A stretch of DNA of 64,000 bases from assembly GCA_903813345.2 (NCBI GenBank), contig CAIIXF020000001.1, positions 18,929,915 to 18,993,914 of the forward strand, written 5' to 3'. Below, one piece after another: positions 12,516-23,221 of the stretch (positions within the stretch are counted from its first letter, which is position 1; each line of letters starts with the position of its first letter). A program made the position numbers and the translations under genes. The notes under the pieces were generated by a model. The model made no database searches, had not been told where the DNA came from, and saw only the letters and a list, made by a program, of their open reading frames with translations. The DNA is from Owenia fusiformis. Taxonomy: Eukaryota; Annelida; Polychaeta; Sabellida; Oweniidae.

Positions 12516-14035
12516 TCATGCACTTTATAGTAAAGCCGGTTAAATGGACTATAACTCACTAATGTCGTTGAGTTACATAGAAATTGTAAGAATAGAATTT
12601 AAAGCTTACCTCCAAGAATCTCTAATACAGTACCAAGGAGCCTTATATTTGTAAATGCTTTATGTTATAAGAAAATCACCATTCATTAAAGCTATTGATA
12701 TCGGGTGAGTAAACTATAGCGTATATATCAGCTGATACTACCTTATTAGATATGCGGTCATGTGATCAACCATGTGACTTAGCTTGAGAAAGAGTATTGA
12801 ATCCAGGCTTCTCATAGGTCGCTATTCACCACACCCTGGTCTCTATGTACAAGCATGAACCATACAGCAATTCATACTTTATGCAAATAAATATCATTTA
12901 TCTGGCCTAGATAAACGACAAAAAATATTTATTCACCAGATATGAAAGAAAACAAGGTTATGAACGAGGCCTACTTACAATGAATGAACTACAAATTGGT
13001 CCTGACACTTAGTGCATATTATAGTACATTTGATTGATGAGGCAATTCTATACAATAAGGTCACTTTTTGCACTGAGCTAATGCAAAGTAAAATACCAGA
13101 ACTCTGAGGACAACCAGATCTTAACATATATTATATATAGTGCCCTCATAAGGCTAATGCTACCTTGAATCAGGCTACCTAGCTATCCTTGAAACACACT
13201 TTCCAGGACACATTCAGACGTCATCAATTATGAATTACTCTGAAATGCTAAATAGTAGAAACACACTGGAATATCACCTGCCATTGTGGCCTAACTATCA
13301 TTTGGAATAAAAGCATTTGATAAAGAGGGGCTCTAATAAATAGGAATGACCACCTGCATTTTTATCCTATAAATATTTTACTTCTTTAAGGGTCTGACCC
13401 TCATGTTCAAAATATGCTACAAAAATTTCTATTCCTTTCAATTATGATTTATACTTGGTCAGTATATTTTTTTAATCAATAGGTTTATTTCATATATACA
13501 AACAAATATACAATGAATAGACAGGACTGGGTCAGTATATAAACACTATCTTTATTAGCTTCTTATCCAAATTGTTTAAATCAAACCCTGGCTCATTGTG
13601 AATTGCAAAAACTTCTTCGATATGATTTAAATGTGATATAAAGCTTTTAATCAAATAACTATATTTAAAAAAAATTAACTTACAAATGATGAATCTGAGA
13701 AGCATCCCTTTACATGTCTGTGCCAAGTCTGAGCACTACATTCATGCTCAACTAATCTTATAAAGTAATGGTGATAAAATAGGCTATAGCCTATATTAAC
13801 TAGTCTTACATAATCTTATTTTGGGGGTGGTCTCAATGAATCAATATGTTAAGCTTTTTATTCAATTCTTATTCTGTAAATGGCTGGACAAATTCATCCA
13901 ATCACATTTAAAACCTTATAAGATTAAAATGTATAGTACTTACATATGCATATTATGCTATCTCGATTGCTAGATGAATAAACAACAATTTAAAGTTAAA
14001 TGACCTTTATATAGTACATTCAGTATCCCCCACCT

Positions 14036-14428
14036 CTGAAGGGGGCTCCCCAAGGGGTATGTGATAAGGCGACCTGGCCTCTAAAAATGGGACTAAATGG
14101 GACTTTGGGGTACTTAAAAACGAACAAATGTGACAAATAGATGCTTGTAAGTGACAATTTTGTACATAAATAGGACTGACAACCGTTTTGAGAGTGACAA
14201 AAATAGACAATTCATTCTGAATGTAAATTGATGCAAGTTAAGATGACTTACCCTAACCAGTTATTAAACAATTAAACATAAAGTGCATGAAATGCTTTGA
14301 CTGACTAAAAAGGAATGAATCTGCCAAAATATGACAAGTAAATTTTGATATGTGACAAAGTGAGAATTTTGAAATTTTAAAAGTGACAAAAGCGACCTCA
14401 CTGCCCCCTCTTGGGGAGCCCTCTGAAG
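14036..14428. mobile_element. MITE-like element with inverted GGGCTCCCCAAG ends
   Basis: The left end reads ctgaagggggctccccaag and the right end is its imperfect inverse (ttggggagccctctgaag). A second inverted block follows inside (gcgacct against gaggtcgc). The interior repeats short tgacaaa and tgacaat strings. No coding potential and no clear target duplication. Confidence 0.4.
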
Positions 14429-14764
14429 ATCACGATATGGTGATTTTCAAGGCCAATGCTTTAATGATCATATGTTATTCCATATACATGTACCTACTAA
14501 CTCCTTATCAGTTCATATATATCACATTATACCATGTATGTGATAAGGTATCTCATTTTATTTACCAACAAAGGGATTCAACACGTTTTTCAACACACTA
14601 ACTGACAACCATTGTGCAACTTGTGTTTCAAAACATGACGCAACTGTTGTTGTTTTGAAGATGGGCCTTCATTCAAAATGCAGTTTCTTAAGACATGATA
14701 GATGTTTTTGTTATGAAGGTGAAACCAGTGCCACCCCCAAAATATGACTTTGATGAAAAAACTA

Positions 14765-14943
14765 CAGCGAAACCTGTATATCCTTACACCTCTCTAATCT
14801 GAACACCTCTCAATAAAACTTTTTCACAGTCCCAGTTTATTTTCTTTCATTGACCTCCATGTTTAAAAAACCTTGAAATGTGAACCCCTTCTCATCCAAA
14901 TACTTTTGGCGGGTACCAGAGGCGTTTAGATTAGGTTTTACTG
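14765..14943. mobile_element. 179-bp MITE with TA target duplication
   Basis: The element starts CAGCGAAACCTG and ends AGGTTTTACTG, an imperfect inverted pair, with TA on both sides (14763-14764 and 14944-14945) as in Tc1/mariner-type elements. A related copy is at 6091-6226. It has no coding capacity. Confidence 0.65.
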
Positions 14944-17018
14944 TAGATTGGTTGGGACATAGTATTCATATGCTTCCTATTTCATTTAGTTTGGTTGAGA
15001 AAGGAACAATGAACATTCTAGGTCTTGTCTACCCAACAATAAATAATACTATTATGAATTTATTGACTTTTTATGATAACACACATGACATTGTCTCACT
15101 TCAAGTATACAGTAGACTTGGCTAAATGACAAAAATCATGATGAGATATTTAGAATAATATTTGAGACCTGGTAACATATCAGATGCTGGTATTTAGGCC
15201 AACTGATAAAAAAACTATTTCTTGTCACTAGGAACTACTTTAGAAAAAACACATGTAAAAACATGTGTGTCTACAAAAGAAGAAGTCAAATCATCTTCTA
15301 AAATGCTTAAGAACCCACATACCCCCCAGGCAAAACGTGAATAAATTGAAAAAACAACCTCACCCTCTGAAAACAGGAAAATGAAACTGAAACTGCTTCT
15401 TATTGATTGCTTATTTATACTTACTATAAAGTACATTATTCAGCACATCATAATAATTGATCTTATTCAAGGTGGCATGATGCACTCGGAGGATCACGCC
15501 ACCATATAATACTATAACACATGCATGCATTCATTATCAATTGGCATAGGACCTACCAAATAATCAATAACAATGTGGTCAATCGCAGCATTCTCCCTTG
15601 CAACGATGATATGTACATACAAAGAGACTAATAGGAAAACCTATATTATGCAAGGAGAAGTCTCAGTAGATATTGTATATGAGACCCAAATAAAGCGATT
15701 TCTCCTTCAGGAGTTTTAATTTTAACACATTTTGAATTGAAGCATCAGAACTGAAAGATAACACAAAACAAGCCAGAGTCTTACTTAAGGGCCATAGCAA
15801 GCTTTTGTCAAGGGGGCTCACTTTTCAAACATACCCAACCTCCTTATCTACGGGCTTGTACTTATTCTTTTTGTTGTGGAGTGAAGGTTATGGGACAGGA
15901 TGACAGGATGATTTATCAATTTAGTTATTTGATCAGTGTCAAAACTTTAGTCTGCCACTCTGGATGGTTAGCTTACAAGATCACTGACCTTCTATGTTCA
16001 ACATAACTACTTCATATGTAGTGATTAACTAGGCCTCTACAAAAATATATCATATGTACTTGAGAACACGTGTTTGCACACACCACCAGTTGTTTTGAAT
16101 GTCAAGATTTTACCAGCTATACCACCTAACTAAAAATAAAATCCAGTCCAATATCAAGGTTAACATTGCACAAAAATATTTACGAAAAAAGTATTTTCAG
16201 TTTTCTTTTAAGTTCACATTCAAATATGCATTTGAGCCACCTCCCACCCTCTTGAATATGTGTATGTGGTCCCTCTAAAGTACTGACCCATTTTAGTGTG
16301 TATATTTATATAATGGCTGGAACAAACATGATATACCTCTTAAGATTGCATAACTACTGAAAAATGTTTTTCATTAAATTAAAATAAAAACTCTTTGAAA
16401 TGGTATTTTATACAGAATTGTGCCTTGAAGAGCCAGAGACATAAATTCGTGGAATCATCTTCATATATTTGAATTGCCTGTTTTAAATCTGGACTACTGT
16501 TATACAAAAAATAATCAATAAAAAACATAGTGAGCAAGAAAATCCCACTGCTTACAGTAGTTATATAACATATCAACAAAGTTGGATAACAACTAACCAG
16601 CCCACATTTTGTGACCAATCAAATTGCTCATATCTGACCGCACCATGTTCCCGCCAATAGTGCAAGGTTAAATCAATAGAGATATGGGAAGTTTCATAAC
16701 ACTGGAACACATTGGATAACACAATGAATACATCAGTCTAGCTCAGGTGCAGGATAACAATGTGCGATATATGGGAGATTTAGACTTTAAATTAAGAGGG
16801 AAATTTTGTAAGCCCATGAATAAGTCATTCATTACTGTCAATAAGATCCATGTATAGATTCTTTGTAAAAGATCAATAGAGTTAACCTTTTAAGATTTTA
16901 CAAAATAAGATTATAATTCCCAAAATTCCAAATGTTAATCTAAACTCAAGGTATTGATAATTCTGACTTCTCACTGGGGAATTATCCCATGTGGATATAT
17001 ATATTACACCATATGAGA

Positions 17019-17267
17019 CAGGGGCGTAGCCAGCTTTCAGTCAGGGGTGGTGGGATCGCCAAAAAATATTTGGTTTTCAGTCAGGGGTGTTTGATTGTGG
17101 CATTAACAAGCCAAAAAATTAATTTTTACAAAAATTGATGCAACTTCCTTCAAAATTGAGGTAAAAGCTTCAAATAAAATGCATTTTAAAGCTCTTTTCT
17201 TCTTCTATCTCATGTTTATATTTCATTGGATGTGGGGGTGTGATCGCACCCCCTGGCTACGCCTATG
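17019..17267. mobile_element. 249-bp MITE with CAGGGGCGTAGCCAG-type ends
   Basis: The left end CAGGGGCGTAGCCAG pairs with the right end CTGGCTACGCCTATG. TGAGA flanks both sides (17014-17018 and 17268-17272), suggesting a 5-bp duplication. The ends carry G-rich runs (ggggtgg, gggggtgtgatcgcacccc). It has no coding capacity. Confidence 0.75.
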
Positions 17268-17404
17268 TGAGATATATTAAGCCAAAAATGTGTATTCCTC
17301 CACCTATTGGTTCCAGAATCTGCAGCACCAGATATGGAGTAAATGATTGGAAAGGGGGATTCAAAGAAAGGGTCACTGGCAAACATTGACAGGACAAAGG
17401 TTTC

Positions 17405-17890
17405 TAAAATCTGTTCTAAAATAGTCTCAAACCCATGCTAAAATAGTCTCAAAACCTGTACTAAAATAGTCTTGCAACTAGTGCTATTATTGCTGGTAGA
17501 GGCGCCATTAACAAACAAAATGCAAAACAATATTCACCATTCTGAGCACTTTTCAAGTGTTTTTGGCCATTTTTGAGTTGTTAATAGTGAACCCCCCGGG
17601 AATTAAAAAAATTATACCCCCCTCGACAAATCCTGGTTACAGGCCTCATTAAAAGTCAAAACTGAATACAATGCTTGGTAATAAACTCTGGGGACACATT
17701 ATTCTCTAACACCTTTATCCTGTATCCCTTGGCCCGTGCTAAAATAGTCTCGAAAGCAGTGAGCATGGGTTAGGAGTGCCTCTAACAGTTAGATATCTAA
17801 CCACAAACCCGTGCTTTTTTAGCCTAGAGCCCAAACAGTCCTAACCAGATCCGTGCTAAATATAGCACGAGTTAGAGTTTGCGCGGCATC
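17405..17890. repeat. Region with recurrent ctaaaatagtct motif
   Basis: The string ctaaaatagtct recurs at about 17414, 17439, 17461 and 17739, often after gtgct or ctgt. Related inverted strings include gtgctaaatatagcac near 17862. The segment 17530-17640 (ctgagcacttttcaagtg, ggccattttt, gtgaacccccc) is shared with 45510-45590. The whole looks like a decayed repeat of unknown class. Confidence 0.4.
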
Positions 17891-19168
17891 GGGAATTCAG
17901 GAATTTAATGAACTATGCTATTTTGGACTGATATACATGCCAAAACTACTAAATCGTTTTATACAATAGGTTGCCTCATCTTGACTGGATAATGTAAGAT
18001 AGGCCTAGATATTGACAAGTACGCTCAAGTTATTATTAGGGGTCCTCTGTGGATCTTCGACGTAGGGGGGTAATTTTTACCTTCTTCTAAGGCAACTATA
18101 TCATGGCCTTCGTCCAAAGATAAATCCCTGCATTTTTTTACTGCTGTATACGGGTCATGTCATAATCATAAAATTTGAAATCAAATGTTCACCATTTTTC
18201 CACATCACAATTTGAATTGTGAGTTTTGGTCTTATCACCTCACCAAAAATTCCAAAACACACATGAAGCGATCAATGTATAAGTTCACATCTTCTGGATC
18301 GCTTACTTAGAATTTACAGCCAGTTACTAATGTCAGACAATAACAACATTTTATCCAGTTTTCGAATATCGCCATTTTTCTTAGAGCCGTTTATTTTAAT
18401 TTTAGACAAAATCCTGCAATATCTCATCAAGGAGCCCAGCCAGTTCCATTTTAATTCATGATTTATTTATCTGGTGATTTTTAAAACATTTAATAAATTT
18501 ATTACACGCCGGCTAGCTTTTTTCAAATGGTTCACGTTGTCATGGGCTTTTAGTTGAAAACCCATGACGTTGTTCCAGATTAAATTACTTCTAGCTAAGA
18601 ATAAACATATTCGCGATAAGAGTTCAGATGGTAATTTACATAAATATCTCCCATGGTGCATCGCTATGGAAGGGACAAATTTTCATTGGCCCGTCGAACG
18701 AGCCAGTTACTCTCTACGAAACGTCCGGAGATTGCAAAGTCAAAGGTCATTATCCGCTAATTTCATGTCGAGGATTACATCATAGCGTATAGCATCATAT
18801 TGGCGGAAGATTGCTTGAACAAAATTTCAACACATTCTGATAAAACTAGCATGAATCTTGAAAAAATGACAGTTTCTCGGCCTCCGATATTCCACCAGCG
18901 CTCGAGCATAGTTACATGATCCAATCTATTCAATAATCAGAAAGATAATCGTAAATTCAAAATTACGTTATTTATATAATTCGAAAAATAAATCATAATC
19001 CTAACAGTTGAGATCCTAATCTCAATGCAAATAATCAGTGATCAGAACAAAACTGAAAACAAACTGCAAATCAAAAAAAAGAAAAAAATATTTGTATGGT
19101 AATTTTCATATTTTGAACCACTGACGCAAATTACATAATCGTTTGAATGAGCAATGTTTTCTACGTAC

Positions 19169-19315
19169 CTTTCAAAACTCTTCTGGATGTAGAATGGTCT
19201 GTCAACAGGCGTAATTACAGCAATATCAGCAAAAATTACTGCCGCTTTTCTTTCGGAATTTCCTTCTCTCAGCCACTTCGTGACCTTGCGAGATCATACT
19301 AGACATGTGACCATT
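19169..19315 (-). other. LPIN: Candidate non-coding first exon of lipin
   Basis: The first coding exon of lipin has a splice acceptor at 9279-9281 just upstream of its 5' UTR, so a separate upstream leader exon must exist. On the minus strand a donor GTACGTAG lies at 19161-19168, preceded by an AAAG end. It follows a plausible promoter by about 150 nt. The exon 5' limit is estimated from the TATA-like position and is not read directly. A different leader near 12.1 kb is possible. Confidence 0.4.
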
Positions 19316-19334
19316 TGTGACATCAACATAATGT

Positions 19335-19360
19335 CACGTGATTTATAAACCTAGGCCAAT
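19335..19360 (-). promoter_or_regulatory. Candidate lipin promoter: CCAAT box, TATA-like element and CACGTG E-box
   Basis: Read on the minus strand, the order is ATTGG (inverted CCAAT, 19356-19360), TTTATAAAT (about 19342-19350), then a palindromic E-box CACGTG (19335-19340). A second CACGTG-like site is near 19406 (atcacgtgtt). The spacing puts a start site near 19310-19317. Both the promoter and its assignment to lipin are inferences. Confidence 0.4.
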
Positions 19361-19499
19361 CAGAATCAAAGAGAAAGTGAAAGGGGCGTGTTTGTTTACA
19401 TGTATCACGTGTTTTGAAGTGTCTTGGGAGTGGGAATATTTTCACTTCTAGTAACTTACATTCTTGGTAGCACTGGCCAGAGACATGTCTATGTCTATG

Positions 19500-19750
19500 T
19501 CAATAATCTGCAAAAGGCTAATAAGCCCATATAAAGCAGATATATAATTTAACAGTGATAGAATTTGAATAGAATATAATTTAAAACCTTAACATTTAAA
19601 AATAGATCTATGGTTTACATCTCATTTTACCTGGGGAGACTGTCAGGCTACCGCGTTGACATCACCCCTCTTTACCAGTAGTGCAGGCTTGTTGCTGAGC
19701 ACTGGGGACCCTTTACATTAAAACATAGATCTATATTAAAACACACCTAT
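19500..19750 (-). other. Probable 3' UTR and tail of the LINE
   Basis: After the stop codon, the minus strand carries about 250 nt with two ATAGATCTAT strings (near 19604 and 19726). It then has AT-rich sequence with ATTCTATTCAAATTCTAT around 19555-19575. CR1-clade elements often end in short ATTCTATG-like repeats rather than poly(A). The exact end and any target duplication were not found. Confidence 0.4.
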
Positions 19751-22700
19751 TTAATTGCAGTTATTGACATAGGCATAGTATGATGATTTAAAACTACTTA
19801 GACTGTCACAGTCTAAAATGTCACCAGGTAGAGTGTTCCATTTAGCTATTGTCCTAGGGAAATAGCTAAATTTGTATGCATCCGTTCTAGTTGATGGTTG
19901 TATGAACTTAGAAGGATGATACAACCTAGTGTTGGTATTGATCTGTTGGCGGAAGTATGGAGGCACGTCGATGGCTGCTAGGTTCTGCTTTCCTTTGTAG
20001 AAAAGGAAAACTCTAGCAGCCTCTCGACGCTCCTTCAGTGGCTCCCACTGTAGGTCTTGAAGAGCTTTGGTGACGCAGCCTGGTTCCCTTGAGTGATATT
20101 TGGTTACAAACCTGGCTGCTCTTCTCTGTACCTGTTCCAACATATCAATATCTTTTTGTCGGTATGGATCCCATGCCGAGCTGGCATACTCTAAATTAGG
20201 CCGGACTAGTGACTTATACGCCTGAGCCTTCACTTTTTCAGGGCATTGATGGAGGTTGCGCCTGAGAAATCCAAGCACCTTATTGGCTTTGGATACAATA
20301 GTTTGAATATGTGTAGTCCAGCGTAAGTTATTTGTGATGTCAATTCCTAGGTATGGGATGTGTGTTACCGACTTAAGGTTTTCCCCTAGCATGGTGTAAT
20401 TGTGCATGATAGGGGATTTACCTTTGTGAATATTTAGCACATAGCATTTTGATGGATGGAATTTCATTTGCCATGTTGATGCCCAGGAGACCAGTTTATC
20501 AAGATTCTCCTGTAGTGTTAATGCATCTTGCTTGCTTTCGACTGTCATGAATAAAAGGCTGTCGTCGGCAAAAAGCTTAAGACTGCCTGAGGATGATAGG
20601 TTATTGCCCATATCATTGATATAAACAAGGAAACAGAGTGGTCCAAGAACTGTTCCTTGAGGAACTCCTGATTTTACTGGAGTTTTTGAACTTGATTCAC
20701 CATCGAGCACTACCTGTTGTGATCTTCCCACAAGCCAGGATCTGAACCAGTTCAAGTTATTATTGCGAATTCCATAATAGTCGAGTTTGAGCAAGAGGCG
20801 TTCGTGAGCCACCGTGTCAAACGCTTTGGAAAAGTCTAATACCAACATGTCTGTTTGTTTATTGTTGTCGAGGGCCCGAGCTATATTCTCTATTGTATTG
20901 ACAAGTTGTGTTTCACATGAGTGCTTTGACCTGAATCCATGTTGGAATTTTACTAGAATTTCATAGAGGTCAAAGTGGGCCATAACATGATGGAATATAA
21001 TATGTTCCATTATTTTACATGGAGCTGACGTCAGAGATACAGGCCTGTAATTCACAGCCTCATCTCTTCGTCCCTTTTTGAAGATAGCAGTAACATTGGC
21101 ATGTTTCCAGTCCATAGGCACTAAGCCTTCATCGATAGACTGTTGAAAAATTATTTGAAGGAATGGTGATATGCTGTCACTGCATTCCTTCAGGACCCTA
21201 GTCGGAATAAGATCGGGTCCAGTGGCTTTTGATGGATTTAGGCCAGTTAGCAATTTGTGAATTCCTTTTGTCGAAATTTTGATATTTGGCATTTCAGGAA
21301 TTTGACTAGGTACCATTGTCGGTAGAGTGGCATCCTCATCTGTGAATACAGAATTGTATTGGTCATTGAGGATGTTTGCTTTCTGGGCGGCGTCTGTTAT
21401 TTCGTCGCCATCTTTGTTACGCAGCACGCTGATACCTGATGCATCTTTGCGTTTAGACTTTATGTAGCTCCAGAAGCGTTTGGTAATGCCTTTGTGCTGA
21501 ATATTCTCATTTATGATTTCGCTTTCATCAATGTCAAGCAGATCGTTGATGTAGCGCTGATGTTCTTTACGAATTTCACTATGGATTAATTTCCGTAGTG
21601 ATTTGTATTTATGCCAATGATGAGGTTCATTTGAACGTTTGGCAACATTATATCGTCTTTGTTTCTGTCGGATCATTCTCAGTATCCTGGTGGTAATCCA
21701 GGGTACTTTGAATTTCCCACTTAGAGTTTTACTTGGAATATGCTCATTGATTGACGATATTAATGTAGATTTGAAGGAGGACCAGTTGTCTTCAACTGAT
21801 CTACTTTCAGAGTTCTCTTTGAATTCGCTGAACTTAGATCGTAGAGTCTCTTTAAGTCCAGTCCATTCTGCCCGCTTGTATATGTGGACCTTACGAGGCT
21901 TCTTTTTCTGAATTTTCATTTTTAGGTTTATATCACATAGGACTGCCTCGTGATCACTCATGCCCGGAACCACCGAGATTCTTTCTGCGAGGTTTGGGCA
22001 TGTAGTGAATACTAAGTCAAGGATGTTATTTTGTCTAGTTGGTTCCTTGACTAGTTGGGTTAGGCCATGATCATCAGTTATTGTAATCATCTTCTCATTA
22101 AGATCATTAGAATATTGAGAATTAGGCCTTATAGCTCCATTCTCCCAATCGATGTCTGGTAAGTTGAAGTCACCACATAGGAAGATGTTTTTCATATGTG
22201 TATTACCATTAGCATAAAGTTTATCGAGGGATGTTTGGAGCGAGTCCAAAGCACCAGTATCGTTGTTTGGTTGACGATAGAAGGATCCAAACAGTATATC
22301 CCCATTTGATAGAGATGCTTTGGACCATATGATTTCGCAATCAGCTGTCGCTTCATATTCGACTGATATGAAGTCACTTTTGACTGCGATAAGGACACCG
22401 CCAGCACCTTTCTTTCGGTCTTTCCTGTATGGAGGTGGGCTAAGGTAGTCTTGACCGAATATCCATTTGCTGTCGATGGTGTTGTCCAGGTGAGTCTCAC
22501 AGCCTATGATGACATCTGGCTTGTGAGTTTCAATTAGTTGTTGAAGGTGTAGTTGCTTCTCATGACTAATTAGACTGCGGAAGTTGATAGACATGAGGCG
22601 AACCTGGTTTCGCCTTTTTCGTGCAGTCGGCCTCGGTGGTTCTGATTCGGTAGAATCAGATGATGATGACGAATTGTCAAGATCAGAGAGAGCGCTGAAG

Positions 22701-23221
22701 GAGTTTGTTACCGAGGAATGAGAAAGAGTGGAGTCATTGAAGAAGCTGTTGGAAAAATTAGGTAGGGCACATCCAGGACAGATCCAGGTGAAACTGCCCG
22801 CGTCAAGAAAAACATTGTACTCAGCAGGGGAAACATTGCCACATTTGATGTGTACCCATGTGCCGCATTCATCGCATTCAAGGGCTCGATGATTCTTGGC
22901 AACTGCTTTGTGGCACATACCGCAGGGAAATTTAACAGGACCTGGGTTTGGGTGGATGTCACCACTAAGAATAAGACATAGGAAGAGCAGTGGTGTGGAA
23001 GATTTCTTGTGAAAGATTCCACGAGAGCCAACAATCTTATGGAAACGTCGCAGTTGCATCAACTGTGTGTATGACTCTGTTGAAGGTAAGTGGTTTCCAT
23101 GATCACAGAAAAATGACTGGACTGCGAAAACAAAGCAGAGAAGGAGCAATCCATATCCTTGGAAACCCATGACGAAGAGGTAGGTAAAACCCGTTAGCTG
23201 AAAATAAGAAAATTCGCGCAA
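19751..23221 (-). CDS. CR1-like LINE polyprotein: hydrophobic leader, NPGP motif, PHD finger, APE endonuclease, reverse transcriptase
   Basis: This is a single intact 1156-codon frame of a non-LTR retrotransposon, which copies itself by target-primed reverse transcription. Residues 11-38 are hydrophobic. A second hydrophobic run ends in SGDIHPNPGP (86-95), which matches the core of 2A ribosome-skipping peptides (D-x-x-x-NPGP). Residues 99-152 form a PHD-type zinc finger (CGMC, CDEC, HIKC, CPGC). The APE-like endonuclease spans about 208-432 (SINFRS, CETHLD, GDFNLPDIDW, SDHEAV). The reverse transcriptase spans about 700-960, with LDFSKAFD at 795-802, SGVPQGTVLGP at 851-861 and the catalytic FADD at 884-887. 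There is no frameshift, no stop and no separate ORF1. Downstream (19500-19750), the minus strand has ATTCTAT strings resembling CR1 3' tails. The 5' limit of the element is not determined. Confidence 0.93.
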   Translation of the reverse strand: MREFSYFQLTGFTYLFVMGFQGYGLLLLCFVFAVQSFFCDHGNHLPSTESYTQLMQLRRFHKIVGSRGIFHKKSSTPLLFLCLILSGDIHPNPGPVKFPCGMCHKAVAKNHRALECDECGTWVHIKCGNVSPAEYNVFLDAGSFTWICPGCALPNFSNSFFNDSTLSHSSVTNSFSALSDLDNSSSSSDSTESEPPRPTARKRRNQVRLMSINFRSLISHEKQLHLQQLIETHKPDVIIGCETHLDNTIDSKWIFGQDYLSPPPYRKDRKKGAGGVLIAVKSDFISVEYEATADCEIIWSKASLSNGDILFGSFYRQPNNDTGALDSLQTSLDKLYANGNTHMKNIFLCGDFNLPDIDWENGAIRPNSQYSNDLNEKMITITDDHGLTQLVKEPTRQNNILDLVFTTCPNLAERISVVPGMSDHEAVLCDINLKMKIQKKKPRKVHIYKRAEWTGLKETLRSKFSEFKENSESRSVEDNWSSFKSTLISSINEHIPSKTLSGKFKVPWITTRILRMIRQKQRRYNVAKRSNEPHHWHKYKSLRKLIHSEIRKEHQRYINDLLDIDESEIINENIQHKGITKRFWSYIKSKRKDASGISVLRNKDGDEITDAAQKANILNDQYNSVFTDEDATLPTMVPSQIPEMPNIKISTKGIHKLLTGLNPSKATGPDLIPTRVLKECSDSISPFLQIIFQQSIDEGLVPMDWKHANVTAIFKKGRRDEAVNYRPVSLTSAPCKIMEHIIFHHVMAHFDLYEILVKFQHGFRSKHSCETQLVNTIENIARALDNNKQTDMLVLDFSKAFDTVAHERLLLKLDYYGIRNNNLNWFRSWLVGRSQQVVLDGESSSKTPVKSGVPQGTVLGPLCFLVYINDMGNNLSSSGSLKLFADDSLLFMTVESKQDALTLQENLDKLVSWASTWQMKFHPSKCYVLNIHKGKSPIMHNYTMLGENLKSVTHIPYLGIDITNNLRWTTHIQTIVSKANKVLGFLRRNLHQCPEKVKAQAYKSLVRPNLEYASSAWDPYRQKDIDMLEQVQRRAARFVTKYHSREPGCVTKALQDLQWEPLKERREAARVFLFYKGKQNLAAIDVPPYFRQQINTNTRLYHPSKFIQPSTRTDAYKFSYFPRTIAKWNTLPGDILDCDSLSSFKSSYYAYVNNCN

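Larger units (their letters stand above)
9279..19168 (-). other. Probable lipin intron 1, no host exon recognised
   Basis: The intron runs from the proposed non-coding first exon (donor at 19168) to the acceptor before 9278. The stretch 9279-14000 is plain AT-rich DNA. A strong alternative donor, CAG followed by GTAAGA on the minus strand near 12104-12112, could mark another 5' untranslated exon. Beyond the small elements listed at 14036, 14765 and 17019 and the repeat at 17405-17890, I see no gene. The stretch 18500-18900 is richer in CpG and has a short hairpin at 18548-18569 (gtcatgggctttt paired with aaaacccatgac). Confidence 0.45.
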
